NCBI GenBank assembly: GCA_031284905.1
Contig: JAITXI010000034.1
Location: 1 to 47,904 of the forward strand
DNA length: 47,904 nt
Direction: 5' to 3'
Origin: Bacteroidales bacterium
GTDB lineage: Bacteria; Bacteroidota; Bacteroidia; Bacteroidales; ML635J-15
Made by a program: the position numbers and the translations under genes. The notes beneath the pieces are model-generated. The model searched no databases. It was not told the DNA's origin and saw only the letters and a list, made by a program, of their open reading frames with translations. Each line of letters starts with the position of its first letter. The first letter of the stretch is position 1. Shown here piece by piece: positions 33,434 through 42,443 of this stretch.

Positions 33434-35362
33434 TTATTTCACTTCCTCAAAATCCACATCAGTTACTTCGTCGTCATTTGGAGTATTTTGTTGTTGATTT
33501 TGTTGTCCGCTGAAATCTTGTGGATTTGGTTCTGCTTGTCCGCCGCCTTGTTGTTGTTGTGCTTGTGCGTTATACATTTCCTGACTTGCAGCTTGAAAAA
33601 CCGTATTCAATTCGTTTGTTGCTTTGTCAATTCCGGCAATATCTTGATTTTTGTGAGCTTCTTTAAGTTTTTCGAGAGCAGCTTCAATTGGAGCTTTTTT
33701 GTCGGCAGGAATTTTGTCGCCAAATTCTTTCAATTGTTTTTCTGTTTGGAAAATCAAACTGTCGGCGTGATTTAATTTGTCGATACGTTCTTTTTCTTTT
33801 GCATCAGTGTCGGCATTTGCTTGTGCTTCGGCTTTCATACGTTTAATTTCGTCATCAGAAAGTCCGCTAGATGCTTCGATACGGATTTTTTGTTCTTTTC
33901 CTGTAGCTTTATCTTTTGCTGAAACATTTAAAATTCCATTTGCGTCAATATCGAAAGTTACTTCGATTTGTGGAACGCCACGAGGTGCCGGTGGAATACC
34001 GTCCAAATTGAAACGTCCGATAGTTTTATTATCCTTTGCCATTGAACGTTCGCCTTGTAATACGTGAATTTCTACACCCGGTTGATTATCAGCAGCTGTA
34101 GAGAAAGTTTCTGATTTTTTGGTTGGAATTGTTGTGTTTGAGTCAATTAATTTTGTCATAACACCGCCCAAAGTTTCAATTCCCAAAGAAAGAGGAGTAA
34201 CATCTAATAAAAGAACGTCTTTAACTTCACCTGTTAAAACTCCGCCTTGAATTGCTGCTCCAACTGCTACAACTTCGTCAGGATTAACACCTTTTGAAGG
34301 AGCTTTTCCAAAAAATTGTTCTACTTTTTTCTGAATTGCAGGAATACGAGTCGAACCACCTACTAATAAAACTTCATCAATATCTGAAATCGAATATCCG
34401 GAATCTTTTAAGGCTTTTTTACAAGGTTCAATAGTTGCATTTATTAAAGAATCGCATAATTGTTCAAATTGAGCACGTGAAAGAGTTTTTACCAAATGTT
34501 TTGGAATACCATCAACCGGCATTATATAAGGTAAATTTATTTCGGTGCTTGTAGAGCTTGAAAGTTCAATTTTTGCTTTTTCGGCAGCTTCTTTCAAACG
34601 TTGGAGAGCCATTGGGTCTTTTCGTAAATCAATTCCTTCATCTTTTTTAAATTCGTCTGCCAACCAATTTATTACAGCTTGGTCGAAATCGTCTCCGCCT
34701 AAGTGAGTATCTCCATTTGTAGATTTCACTTCAAAAACTCCATCACCGAGTTCAAGAATTGAAATATCGAAAGTTCCTCCGCCTAAATCAAAAACTGCAA
34801 CTTTCATTTCTTTATTTTTCTTATCCAAACCATAAGCTAATGCAGCGGCAGTAGGTTCGTTGATGATGCGTTTCACTGTCAATCCTGCAATTTCTCCGGC
34901 TTCTTTTGTTGCTTGACGTTGTGAATCTGAAAAATATGCCGGAACTGTAATTACAGCCTCAGTTATTTCTTGACCTAAATAATCTTCTGCCGTTTTTTTC
35001 ATTTTTTGAAGAATCATTGCAGAAATTTCTTGCGGAGTAAAACTTCTTTCGTTAATTTGAACTCTTGGAGTATTATTATCTCCTTTTACAACCGTATATG
35101 GAACTCTTGCTATTTCTTTACTTACATTTTCAAAACGTTCACCCATAAATCTTTTTATTGAAAAAACCGTATTGTGAGGATTTGTAATTGCTTGTCTTTT
35201 AGCAGGATCTCCAACTTTACGTTCGCCGTCTTTTAAAAATCCTACTATTGATGGAGTTGTTCGTCTGCCTTCACTGTTCGCGATAACAACAGGTTCGTTT
35301 CCTTCCATTACTGCTACACATGAATTTGTTGTGCCTAAATCTATTCCTATTATTTTTGCCAT
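33434..35362 (-). CDS. dnaK: Molecular chaperone DnaK (Hsp70)
   Basis: 642 aa. N-terminal ATPase domain with [15 protein letters not shown], the phosphate 2 loop [12 protein letters not shown] and [11 protein letters not shown]. Then comes the substrate-binding domain ([22 protein letters not shown]) and a helical lid with a Gln/Gly-rich linker before the end DVDFEEVK. DnaK folds and refolds proteins with DnaJ and GrpE, neither of which is next to it here. No CIRCE element (TTAGCACTC inverted repeat) is present upstream. Confidence 0.98.
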   Translation of the reverse strand: MAKIIGIDLGTTNSCVAVMEGNEPVVIANSEGRRTTPSIVGFLKDGERKVGDPAKRQAITNPHNTVFSIKRFMGERFENVSKEIARVPYTVVKGDNNTPRVQINERSFTPQEISAMILQKMKKTAEDYLGQEITEAVITVPAYFSDSQRQATKEAGEIAGLTVKRIINEPTAAALAYGLDKKNKEMKVAVFDLGGGTFDISILELGDGVFEVKSTNGDTHLGGDDFDQAVINWLADEFKKDEGIDLRKDPMALQRLKEAAEKAKIELSSSTSTEINLPYIMPVDGIPKHLVKTLSRAQFEQLCDSLINATIEPCKKALKDSGYSISDIDEVLLVGGSTRIPAIQKKVEQFFGKAPSKGVNPDEVVAVGAAIQGGVLTGEVKDVLLLDVTPLSLGIETLGGVMTKLIDSNTTIPTKKSETFSTAADNQPGVEIHVLQGERSMAKDNKTIGRFNLDGIPPAPRGVPQIEVTFDIDANGILNVSAKDKATGKEQKIRIEASSGLSDDEIKRMKAEAQANADTDAKEKERIDKLNHADSLIFQTEKQLKEFGDKIPADKKAPIEAALEKLKEAHKNQDIAGIDKATNELNTVFQAASQEMYNAQAQQQQGGGQAEPNPQDFSGQQNQQQNTPNDDEVTDVDFEEVK

Positions 35363-35897
35363 TTTTTAATTTTTTTAATTTCTCATAATTATATCAATAT
35401 ATATGCCATTGGTATTTTTTTATATTTTATTTCAAATTTGTCATTTAATATGATAAAATTTAAGAAGTTATGACAGAAATAATGCGACATTTTGTCAGAC
35501 TTTGATTTGATAATTCTAATGAAATAAATTTCGCTTGCATAAATATGCAATAAAAATGATTAGATCAAAATATGCAAAATCTAACTCATACTAAAACTTG
35601 TTTGTATATTTTTCTAAATCTCTTTGTAATAAAATATGCTCAATAAAAAAAACAATTCAAACAATGATTCTTTGTAAATAGTCATAAACAACATATATTG
35701 ACAACTATTTCCTTAAAACACTAAAAATCAATATGCTAAAAATCTACCTGACAAACAACTCTTTCTTCCTATACGAAATTTATATCAATATAATATAATA
35801 GTTGTAATTATTAGGCTCAATTTAGATTTTATCAATAATTTTGAAAAAAGCGAATTTTTTGAAAGTATAGGAAAATAATCTAAAAAATGTTATGTTT
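35363..35897. other. 535-bp AT-rich intergenic region upstream of dnaK
   Basis: No ORF of interest on either strand. The sequence is strongly AT-biased with scattered direct words such as AATATGCAAAAT and TTTATATCAATA. One segment near 35777 (GAAATTTATATCAATA) partly resembles 22675-22690. I found no consensus TAnnTTTG promoter correctly placed for dnaK, so its promoter may use another sigma factor or a variant box. Confidence 0.5.
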
Positions 35898-36389
35898 TTA
35901 TGGTATTTTTTCAAAAATCAAATAGCTAAACGGAGGATTCATATCGAAATGGTCTTCTCTTGAAATTTCATTCCATTGAGCAAAATCAATTTCAGGGAAA
36001 AAAGTGTCGGCTTCGTATTCTTGATATACTTGTGTGAGATATAATTTATTCGCTATAGGAAGAAATTGCTTATATATCATTCCGCCGCCAATAATGAAAT
36101 TTTCGTTTTCTTTGTCTGCAATTAAAAGTGCTTCTTCAAGATTTGCAACTACTTCCGCAGCTATAAAATTTAATTTATCTTCTTCCGGAATATGAGAAAT
36201 TACAATATTCCTACGATTTGGTAAAGGATGATTAGGTAACGAAAGATATGTGTTTCTTCCCATAATTACTATATGGTCTGTTGTGATTTTTTTGAAACGT
36301 TTTAAATCTCCGGAAATATGCCATAGTAATTCGTTGTTTCTTCCTATAGCGTTATTTTTTGCTATTGCTACAATTATTGATATTTTCAT
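35898..36389 (-). CDS. folA: Dihydrofolate reductase
   Basis: 163 aa. It reduces dihydrofolate to tetrahydrofolate with NADPH. The N-terminus MKISIIVAIAKNNAIG, the active-site acid Asp28 in LLWHISGDLKRFK, VIMGRNTYLSLP and IIGGGMIYKQFL (NADPH loop) are all in place. It acts with thymidylate synthase, which is encoded 330 bp upstream on the same strand; between them lies a nuclease gene fragment. Together thyA and folA supply dTMP and recycle the folate. Confidence 0.96.
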   Translation of the reverse strand: MKISIIVAIAKNNAIGRNNELLWHISGDLKRFKKITTDHIVIMGRNTYLSLPNHPLPNRRNIVISHIPEEDKLNFIAAEVVANLEEALLIADKENENFIIGGGMIYKQFLPIANKLYLTQVYQEYEADTFFPEIDFAQWNEISREDHFDMNPPFSYLIFEKIP

Positions 36390-36430
36390 AAAATTAATTA
36401 ATTTCTAAAAATCTTTTGATTTTTTCAATG

Positions 36431-36631
36431 TTAATGTCGGTAAGTATGATAAAATGCTTCTGTTGTTCTATCATAAATATCTTGTTCTGTTGCCAAATAT
36501 TGTATTTCTTTAATTTCTTGCCCTTTTGATAATGGCATCGGAGCATTTAAAAAACTTATTGTTAAATCAGGATTTTCTCCGAAATTTTTTTTGAAAACTA
36601 AATCAACTTGCAGGTCTAAATATCTTGCCAT
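36431..36631 (-). pseudogene. Truncated Rpn-family (PD-(D/E)XK) nuclease/transposase gene
   Basis: 66 codons: MARYLDLQVDLVFKKNFGEN, PDLTISFLNAPMPLSKGQEI and KEIQYLATEQ match the N-terminus of the Rpn recombination-promoting nuclease / PDDEXK_2 family, which is normally about 290-310 aa. The last 16 residues (DIYDRTTEAFYHTYRH) do not match, and all catalytic residues, which lie further on, are missing. A well-formed promoter remains upstream. It separates thyA from folA. I call it a 5' stub; expression of a short peptide is possible. Confidence 0.7.
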
Positions 36632-36650
36632 AATATCAAATTTATCATTA

Positions 36651-36681
36651 CAAAGATACAGAAATTTATTGATAAAATCAA
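36651..36681 (-). promoter_or_regulatory. Promoter of the Rpn fragment
   Basis: On the minus strand TTG (36679-36681), 20-bp spacer, TATCTTTG (36651-36658), about 20 bp before the ATG. It may also serve folA downstream. Confidence 0.6.
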
Positions 36682-36716
36682 AAAAACTTGTTTGCTAAAA
36701 TTGTGAAGAAATATTT

Positions 36717-37511
36717 TTATATTGATACTTCTGCTTTAATATGAGGATATGGATTATAACTAACTAATTCAAAATCTTCAAATTTAAAATTAAAGATATT
36801 TTTTACATTAGAATTTATTTTCATTATCGGAAGTTCTCTTGGAATTCTATCTAATTGAATATCAACTTGTTCAAAATGATTTATGTAAATATGAGCATCT
36901 CCAAGTGTATGAACAAATTCAAATGCTTGCAAATCACAAACTTGAGCTATCATCATTGTCAGAAGAGCGTAAGAGGCAATATTAAACGGAACTCCCAAAA
37001 AAATATCTGCACTTCGTTGGTAAAGTTGACACGACAATCTCCCTTCGGCAATATAAAATTGAAACATTGTATGACATGGAGGGAGAGCCATTTTATCAAC
37101 ATCTGCAACATTCCATGCACTTACAATATGTCGTCTCGAATCAGGATTTTTTTTCAATCCGTCAATTAAATTTGAAATTTGGTCAATTTTATTACCATTT
37201 GGACATTCCCAATTTCTCCATTGATAACCGTAAACATGCCCCAAATCTCCATTCTCGTCTGCCCATTCATCCCAAATCTTTACTCCATTATCATTCAAAT
37301 ATTTAATATTAGTATCTCCATTTAAAAACCATAATAATTCGTAAATAATAGATTTTAAATGTAATTTTTTAGTTGTTAAACACGGAAAACCATCATTCAA
37401 ATTAAATCGCATTTGATAGCCGAAAATACTTTTAGTGCCTGTTCCGGTTCTGTCGGATTTTAAAATTCCATTCTGTTTTACATGTTTAAGTAAATCAAGA
37501 TATTGTTGCAT
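36717..37511 (-). CDS. thyA: Thymidylate synthase
   Basis: 264 aa, the same length as E. coli ThyA. It methylates dUMP to dTMP with methylene-THF. Catalytic Cys146 sits in [11 protein letters not shown]; phosphate-binding [23 protein letters not shown] and the C-terminal [13 protein letters not shown] are intact. Its product dihydrofolate is the substrate of FolA, encoded downstream. A TAAATTTG box lies 11 bp before the ATG. Confidence 0.98.
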   Translation of the reverse strand: MQQYLDLLKHVKQNGILKSDRTGTGTKSIFGYQMRFNLNDGFPCLTTKKLHLKSIIYELLWFLNGDTNIKYLNDNGVKIWDEWADENGDLGHVYGYQWRNWECPNGNKIDQISNLIDGLKKNPDSRRHIVSAWNVADVDKMALPPCHTMFQFYIAEGRLSCQLYQRSADIFLGVPFNIASYALLTMMIAQVCDLQAFEFVHTLGDAHIYINHFEQVDIQLDRIPRELPIMKINSNVKNIFNFKFEDFELVSYNPYPHIKAEVSI

Positions 37512-37521
37512 ATTTTTTTTA

Positions 37522-37529
37522 CAAATTTA
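37522..37529 (-). promoter_or_regulatory. -7 box of thyA
   Basis: TAAATTTG on the minus strand, 10 bp upstream of the ATG. No TTG at -33. Confidence 0.45.
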
Positions 37530-37617
37530 TTATTTTTTTATGTCATTTAAAACTAATTTTTTATAAAATATGTTATAAAATATAATTATTTTTACGAAAA
37601 ATGTTGTATAATATTGT

Positions 37618-37625
37618 TAATTTTG
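37618..37625 (+). promoter_or_regulatory. -7 box of the antiporter gene
   Basis: TAATTTTG, 18 bp upstream of the ATG. The only nearby TTG is too close (11 bp) to be its -33 partner. Confidence 0.45.
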
Positions 37626-37643
37626 TAAAAAATTTTAAGTAAA

Positions 37644-38960
37644 ATGATATTAATAGACTCTTCACTCGAAACTGTAAATTTGCAACTTTGGACTCTTATT
37701 CCTTTTGCATTAATGTTACTTATGATTGCTATTGCTCCTTTATTTATGGGACATTGGTGGGAAAAAAACAGTAATAAATTAATTATTTCATTAGTTTTAG
37801 GTATTCCTACAGCTGCTTTTCTGATATATAAAGGACTATCACACGAATTAACTCATCAATTAATTTTTGATTATATTCCATTTATTGTTTTATTAGGAGC
37901 CTTATTTACTGTTACGGGAGGCATTCATTTAAAAGGCGATATTCAAGCCAAACCATGGATAAATACACTTTTTTTAGGAATTGGTGCTATTTTAGCTTCA
38001 ATAATGGGTACTACCGGAGCAGCAATGTTGTTGATTCGCCCGATAATCAAAACAAATTCACAAAGAAAATACAAAGCTCATACAATTCTGTTTTTTATTG
38101 CATGTGTTGCAAATTGTGGAGGATTATTAACCCCACTTGGAGACCCACCTCTATTTTTACTTTATTTGAGAGGAATAGATTTTACTTGGTTTTTATCTCT
38201 TCTCCCCGAATGGGCATTAGCAAATTTATTGTTACTAATAACTTATTTTTGTATGGATTCCTACTATTACAAAAAAGAATCAAAAGAAAATATTGTTAAA
38301 GATAAATCAGAAAAAGTACCTATAAGAATTGAAGGGAAATTAAATTTTATTTGGTTATTAGGTATTGTTTTATCTGTTGCTTTTTTAAATTCAGGCTATA
38401 TTTCAATAATGGGAGAAAATCCTTATTTTGGATTTCTTCGAGATGGAGCTTTGATTTTAATGGCAACTTTATCTTTGATTTTTACAAAAAAAATTGTACG
38501 AGAAAAAAACAAGTTTTCATGGACACCAATATTAGAAGTCGCTGTCTTATTCTTTGGGATTTTTATTACTATGACACCTGCACTTTTGTATTTAGCTGTA
38601 AATGCACAAAATTTTGGTTTTACTGAACCTTGGCAGTTTTATTTTACAACAGGTGCATTAAGTTCATTCCTTGATAATGCTCCTACGGCAATTTCTTTCT
38701 ATCAATTGGCAGAAGGTTCGCATTTGATAGGCGATGTTATGATTGCAGGGATTCCGGAAATTATTATGAAAGCAATTTGTGTTGGTGCTGTTTTCTTTGG
38801 TTCAATGACTTATATTGGAAATGGACCTAATTTCATGGTGAAAGCAATTGCTGAAGAAAATAAAATTTCTATGCCGAGTTTCTTCGGTTATATGATTAAA
38901 TTTTCGTTAATAATATTATTGCCGATTTATATTATTGTATATTTAATTTGCATATATTAA
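37644..38960 (+). CDS. NhaD-like sodium:proton antiporter (ion transporter superfamily)
   Basis: 438 aa with about eleven to twelve TM segments. Two inverted halves carry the conserved family motifs MGTTGAAMLLIRP, NCGGLLTPLGDPPLF (first half) and SSFLDNAPTA (second half), as in NhaD and the citrate-transporter-like group. It should exchange Na+ for H+ across the inner membrane, but anion/Na+ symport cannot be excluded from sequence. It is a single-gene unit with its own -7 box; neighbours are thyA (divergent) and a glycosyltransferase. Confidence 0.85.
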   Translation: MILIDSSLETVNLQLWTLIPFALMLLMIAIAPLFMGHWWEKNSNKLIISLVLGIPTAAFLIYKGLSHELTHQLIFDYIPFIVLLGALFTVTGGIHLKGDIQAKPWINTLFLGIGAILASIMGTTGAAMLLIRPIIKTNSQRKYKAHTILFFIACVANCGGLLTPLGDPPLFLLYLRGIDFTWFLSLLPEWALANLLLLITYFCMDSYYYKKESKENIVKDKSEKVPIRIEGKLNFIWLLGIVLSVAFLNSGYISIMGENPYFGFLRDGALILMATLSLIFTKKIVREKNKFSWTPILEVAVLFFGIFITMTPALLYLAVNAQNFGFTEPWQFYFTTGALSSFLDNAPTAISFYQLAEGSHLIGDVMIAGIPEIIMKAICVGAVFFGSMTYIGNGPNFMVKAIAEENKISMPSFFGYMIKFSLIILLPIYIIVYLICIY

Positions 38961-39053
38961 ATATGGGTTAATTCTTTTTTTGAAGTGCTATGAAAAATAA
39001 TTTCTGCACTAAAAAGTTATGGACAGAAAAAAATTAACCTTAATTATATAATT

Positions 39054-39085
39054 TTGCATAATTTAAGAAAACAATATTAATTTTG
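39054..39085 (+). promoter_or_regulatory. Promoter of the glycosyltransferase gene
   Basis: TTG (39054-39056), 21-bp spacer, TAATTTTG (39078-39085), 10 bp before the ATG. Confidence 0.6.
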
Positions 39086-39095
39086 AACAAATATT

Positions 39096-40205
39096 ATGAT
39101 ATATTTTTATTTTTTCATTTTTATTTTTGTTTTTTTATATATTTTTCTTATACTAATTTTTGCTATTGCTTGGTATGAAAGAAAAAATATCAAAAATAAT
39201 ACGTCTGATATTGCTCAAAGTATTTCAATTATAGTTGCTTTTCGTAATGAAGAAATAAATATTTTAAATTTATGTAATTCTTTATTAAATCAAAAAAAAG
39301 TTGTTGATTTTGAAATAATTTTCATTAATGATCATAGTATAGATAAATCATTGGAATTATTATCAAACTTTGAACCCAAAATTATAATTGTTAATTTACC
39401 GGAAAATTTATTAGGGAAAAAGGAAGCACTTCGTTATGGATTAAAATTTGCTAAAGGAGAAATTTTATTATTTACAGATGCTGATTGTATCGTTCCTGAA
39501 AATTGGGCGAATTCAATGTGTAATTATTTGATTAAAAACAGTTTACAAATGTTATGTGCTCCTGTTGAGTTTATTTCTGAAAAAGGATTTCTAAATAAAA
39601 TTTTTCAATTAGAATTTTTAAGTATGACAGGAAGTGGAGCTGCCGGATTTTTTATTAATTGTCCATTTATTTGTAATGGTGCAAATTATGCTATAAGAAA
39701 AGAAATATTTGTTGAAGCTTCATATTTTTTTAACGATAAATTTTCTTCAGGTGATGATGTCTTTCTTTTACACTATGTTTCTGAAAAATACAAAATCGAC
39801 TTTATCAAATCAAAAGATACAATTATTAAAACTATTGCTCCGAAAAATTTACGAGTTTTTTTCCTACAGCGAATACGATGGGCTTCTAAAACAAGTGGCT
39901 ACAAAAATGTTATGACAATATTTACTTTGATAATAAACGTATTATATAATATTATTATTCTTTTAACATGCATTTTAATAATTTTAAAAAATAATTTTTT
40001 CATTATTTTTATAACACTATTTATAATTAAATTTATTGTCGATTTAATTTTTATGATTCCAATTTTATATTTCCACGAAAAGATGAATTTGCTAAAATAT
40101 ATACCTATAATGATATTTTTATATCCTTTTTATGTTATAATAACTGGCATATTATCTTTATTCTTGAAACCAAAATGGAAGGGAAGAAAAATTAAAAGAG
40201 GGTGA
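39096..40205 (+). CDS. Membrane glycosyltransferase family 2
   Basis: 369 aa. An N-terminal TM helix (1-26) leads into a GT-A domain: SIIVAFRNEE, IIFINDHSID, a DxD motif in LLFTDADC (Asp128, Asp130), the acceptor-binding GDDVFL and the processive-type QRIRWASK. Three C-terminal TM segments follow, ending in a basic tail (KWKGRKIKRG). The layout is that of inner-membrane GT2 enzymes that build cell-surface polysaccharide or modify lipids. Donor and acceptor are unknown. No other polysaccharide genes are adjacent except rfaE2, convergent behind it with a 35-bp gap. Confidence 0.9.
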   Translation: MIYFYFFIFIFVFLYIFLILIFAIAWYERKNIKNNTSDIAQSISIIVAFRNEEINILNLCNSLLNQKKVVDFEIIFINDHSIDKSLELLSNFEPKIIIVNLPENLLGKKEALRYGLKFAKGEILLFTDADCIVPENWANSMCNYLIKNSLQMLCAPVEFISEKGFLNKIFQLEFLSMTGSGAAGFFINCPFICNGANYAIRKEIFVEASYFFNDKFSSGDDVFLLHYVSEKYKIDFIKSKDTIIKTIAPKNLRVFFLQRIRWASKTSGYKNVMTIFTLIINVLYNIIILLTCILIILKNNFFIIFITLFIIKFIVDLIFMIPILYFHEKMNLLKYIPIMIFLYPFYVIITGILSLFLKPKWKGRKIKRG

Positions 40206-40240
40206 ACGGGGAATTTAGATTTTAATCGTAAATCAAAAGT

Positions 40241-40732
40241 CTAAATTGAATTTGATTGTTCAATTATTTTTGTTGTAGAATATCCAGCAACGAAAGGAAT
40301 AATTTCTACTTTGCCACCATTTTTCATTACATGAGTTGCTCCGGCAATATTCTCAACTTTATAATCGCCTCCTTTTACCAAAATATTTGGAGTGATTTTT
40401 TTTATCAATAACTCAGGTGTGTCTTCTTCAAAAAAAATGATTGTATCAACAAAAACCAAAGATGCTAAAATCATAGCTCTGGCAAATTCATCATTTATTG
40501 GACGATTCTCTCCTTTTAACCTTTTTACAGAAACATCTGAATTTAAGCCAATTATCAATTTATCTCCTAAATTTCTTGCTTGTGCTAAATAGGAAATATG
40601 TCCTAAATGTAAAATATCAAAACAGCCATTTGTAAAAACAATTTTTTCACTATTTTGTTTCCAATTAAAAACTAAATCATTAATTTTTGAATCACAAACA
40701 ATTTTATTTTTGATTTCCAATAACAAATTCAT
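40241..40732 (-). CDS. rfaE2: D-glycero-beta-D-manno-heptose 1-phosphate adenylyltransferase
   Basis: 163 aa, equivalent to the C-terminal domain of HldE. It makes ADP-heptose precursor for the LPS core. The nucleotidyltransferase signature [13 protein letters not shown] (HxGH), [11 protein letters not shown], and [12 protein letters not shown] are intact, and the kinase domain is absent, as in split RfaE1/RfaE2 systems. Its ATG overlaps the panD stop codon by one base (TAATG), so the two are translated from one message. It implies heptose-containing LPS or another glycan in this organism. Confidence 0.92.
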   Translation of the reverse strand: MNLLLEIKNKIVCDSKINDLVFNWKQNSEKIVFTNGCFDILHLGHISYLAQARNLGDKLIIGLNSDVSVKRLKGENRPINDEFARAMILASLVFVDTIIFFEEDTPELLIKKITPNILVKGGDYKVENIAGATHVMKNGGKVEIIPFVAGYSTTKIIEQSNSI

Positions 40733-41082
40733 TAAATAATTTTATTTGTGTTAGTATCAGGGAAAATAAAAGTTGACTTAAATGTTTTGGCTTCTTCAAA
40801 ATCCATTGACGCATAAGAAATAATAATAATAACATCACCAACTTGAACTTTACGTGCGGCAGGTCCATTCAAGCAAATAATTCCAGAGCCAGCTTCTCCT
40901 TTAATTACGTAAGTTTCGAATCTTTCGCCGTTATTAATATCAACAACCTGAACTTTTTCATGTTCAATAATATTAGAAGCTTGCATCAAATTTTCATCAA
41001 TAGTAATGCTTCCAACATACTGTAGATTAGCCTCTGTAACTCTAACCTTATGAATTTTTGATTTTACAATTTCTATATTCAT
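40732..41082 (-). CDS. panD: Aspartate 1-decarboxylase (PanD)
   Basis: 116 aa. It makes beta-alanine for pantothenate from aspartate. The self-cleavage site lies at Gly24-Ser25 in [10 protein letters not shown]; Ser25 becomes the pyruvoyl cofactor. Further motifs are [15 protein letters not shown] and [17 protein letters not shown] use the ATG at 41082 because it gives the canonical N-terminus and lies just behind a good promoter; the longer in-frame start at 41190 would begin upstream of that promoter. It completes, with PanB elsewhere in the window, two of the pathway's steps. rfaE2 follows in one operon. Confidence 0.95.
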   Translation of the reverse strand: MNIEIVKSKIHKVRVTEANLQYVGSITIDENLMQASNIIEHEKVQVVDINNGERFETYVIKGEAGSGIICLNGPAARKVQVGDVIIIISYASMDFEEAKTFKSTFIFPDTNTNKII

Positions 41083-41103
41083 TGTCTTATATAAATAAGA
41101 CTG

Positions 41104-41134
41104 CAAAGTTAGTAAAAAAAAATCATTTAGACAA
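41104..41134 (-). promoter_or_regulatory. panD-rfaE2 promoter
   Basis: On the minus strand TTG (41132-41134), 20-bp spacer, TAACTTTG (41104-41111). The start site is predicted about 15 nt before the PanD ATG. Confidence 0.65.
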
Positions 41135-41196
41135 TAAAAAATAAAGATTACAAAAAGGCAAAGGAACTTTTTTACTCTTTTGAAGACCATTTTTCC

Positions 41197-41254
41197 ATTT
41201 TTTTATGCAAATTTTTTTGATTTTTTTACTATTGCTAATTTTACTCAATGTATT
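41197..41254. repeat. Short AT-rich dispersed repeat, copy 1
   Basis: About 58 bp aligning with 46914-46972: TTTTTTATGCAAA, TTTTGATTTTTTT, ATATTG or CTATTG, TAATTTTAC and AATGT occur in the same order and spacing. Function unknown; both copies lie between genes. Confidence 0.55.
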
Positions 41255-41259
41255 TTAAA

Positions 41260-41306
41260 AGGTTAAAACCCACGTTCCTGTTAGAATCATGTTAGAGTTT
41301 TAACCT
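41260..41306. repeat. 10-bp inverted repeat enclosing a direct repeat
   Basis: AGGTTAAAAC and GTTTTAACCT are perfect inverted arms 27 bp apart. The loop contains two TGTTAGA copies four bases apart. No T tract follows, so it does not look like a terminator. It could be an operator, a small mobile-element end or a structured RNA. Confidence 0.6.
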
Positions 41307-41423
41307 AAATTATTGGTAAATTTAATAGCGATTAGTATAATTTTTTGTCTTCATTTTTCTTGAAAAATATTTTAGACAAAAAATATACGCCATTCTCTAC
41401 ATTAATTTACATTTTTCTATATA

Positions 41424-41565
41424 ACCTTAAATCCGCAAACAAAATCATAATAGACTAATATTTATTGATATATGCAAAAGTTTTTTAACCAAATTTAATG
41501 AAAAATTATTCATAATGTATTATTAAACATTAAAAAGTTGTGAAATTTTTTGCGGATTTCAAGGT
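41424..41565. repeat. MITE-like element with terminal inverted repeats
   Basis: 142 bp bounded by ACCTTAAATCCGCAAA on the left and the complement of ACCTTGAAATCCGCAAA on the right, i.e. imperfect terminal inverted repeats of 16-17 bp with a one-base indel. The interior is AT-rich and non-coding. A second, decayed copy occurs at 22418-22545. No clear target-site duplication is visible. No transposase is in the window. Confidence 0.7.
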
Positions 41566-41584
41566 CTAACAACAATCATTTTTG

Positions 41585-42379
41585 TTACCAATTATTATTA
41601 AAAGTAATAATAATCGGTGACGAATTATTTAAAGCAAACATTTCACATAGATTTCCATTTCGTTGGGCTATTTCCAATAAATCAAGCGAATTAAAAACTG
41701 CAACGGTATACCCTTCTTCAACATCATAATAATTATTAGAAATTTTTGTAATTTTTAATGTCGGAGAACCCACAAAAATCTCATAAGAAGCTAAATTAAT
41801 TTTATTAAAGACTGATTTTGAGATATTTGTAATAGCATCCCCATAAGAATCAACATAAATAATATTCCCTTCAATTCTATTTCGCTGGAAATCTATTGCA
41901 GGAGTCAAACCAGGAAATCGTTTAATGATAGGTATAGTAATTCCTTGTTCAAAAACAAAGTTATTTCTTAACAATTTACAGACGGTTTTTACGAAAATAT
42001 CTTTTTCAGGGAAAGTAATATTCGGAGTAGATATTGAAATTTCAGCAACATTTTGAAATTCTTGGTTTTCATCAATTATTAAACCAATTAGACCATTATT
42101 ATTACAAATAAAAAATTGATTATCAAATTTTACAACAATAATATTTTCTTTTTTCTCCGAAATACTGCCCACACAAATCAAATGAATAGTACCGTCAGGG
42201 AAATTTTTATAAACACTTTTCATCAAAAAACCCGCTTGAACAACAGAAAAATTTGAAATATCATGACTTATATCAATTATTGTTACATCATTACAATTGA
42301 CGAGGATATTTGCTTTTACTACTCCGATGTAATAATCGCTTAAATTCCAATCAGTTGTTAATGTTACAATTCTCAACAT
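41585..42379 (-). CDS. SAM hydroxide adenosyltransferase (DUF62 family)
   Basis: 264 aa. It hydrolyses S-adenosylmethionine to adenosine and methionine in characterised members; the family is related to fluorinases. Motifs: TLTTDWNLSDYYIGVVKANI at the N-terminus, DISHDI, FPDGTIHLICVG, ICNNNGLIG (usually APDNG), and YVDSYGDAITNI in the C-terminal domain. Usual length is about 260-280 aa. Physiological role is debated. It lies divergent from phoH and just behind the MITE-like element. Confidence 0.88.
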   Translation of the reverse strand: MLRIVTLTTDWNLSDYYIGVVKANILVNCNDVTIIDISHDISNFSVVQAGFLMKSVYKNFPDGTIHLICVGSISEKKENIIVVKFDNQFFICNNNGLIGLIIDENQEFQNVAEISISTPNITFPEKDIFVKTVCKLLRNNFVFEQGITIPIIKRFPGLTPAIDFQRNRIEGNIIYVDSYGDAITNISKSVFNKINLASYEIFVGSPTLKITKISNNYYDVEEGYTVAVFNSLDLLEIAQRNGNLCEMFALNNSSPIIITFNNNW

Positions 42380-42411
42380 AAAATAAAGTTATTTTTTAAC
42401 AAAAAAAGTAT

Positions 42412-42419
42412 TATATTTG
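42412..42419 (+). promoter_or_regulatory. phoH -7 box
   Basis: TATATTTG, 24 bp before the ATG at 42444. It excludes an earlier in-frame start at 42417, which would overlap the box. No TTG at -33. Confidence 0.5.
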
Positions 42420-42443
42420 TACCTACAAAATTATTATTTTTTA

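Noticed and set aside
33359..34067. Long plus-strand ORFs opposite dnaK
   Set aside because: They are antisense shadows of the dnaK coding sequence with Ser/Cys/Phe-rich, low-complexity products and no promoter or homology.
35363..35897. CIRCE operator or riboswitch upstream of dnaK
   Set aside because: No TTAGCACTC inverted repeat and no conserved riboswitch core could be found in this gap.
40212..40247. Bidirectional terminator between the glycosyltransferase gene and rfaE2
   Set aside because: An AATTTAGA/TCTAAATT stem exists but overlaps the rfaE2 stop codon and lacks a T tract.
41083..41190. Longer PanD start at 41190 with a hydrophobic N-terminus
   Set aside because: The -7 box at 41104-41111 lies inside it and PanD normally starts a few residues before the conserved MxxxxxSKIH region, with processing at Gly24-Ser25.
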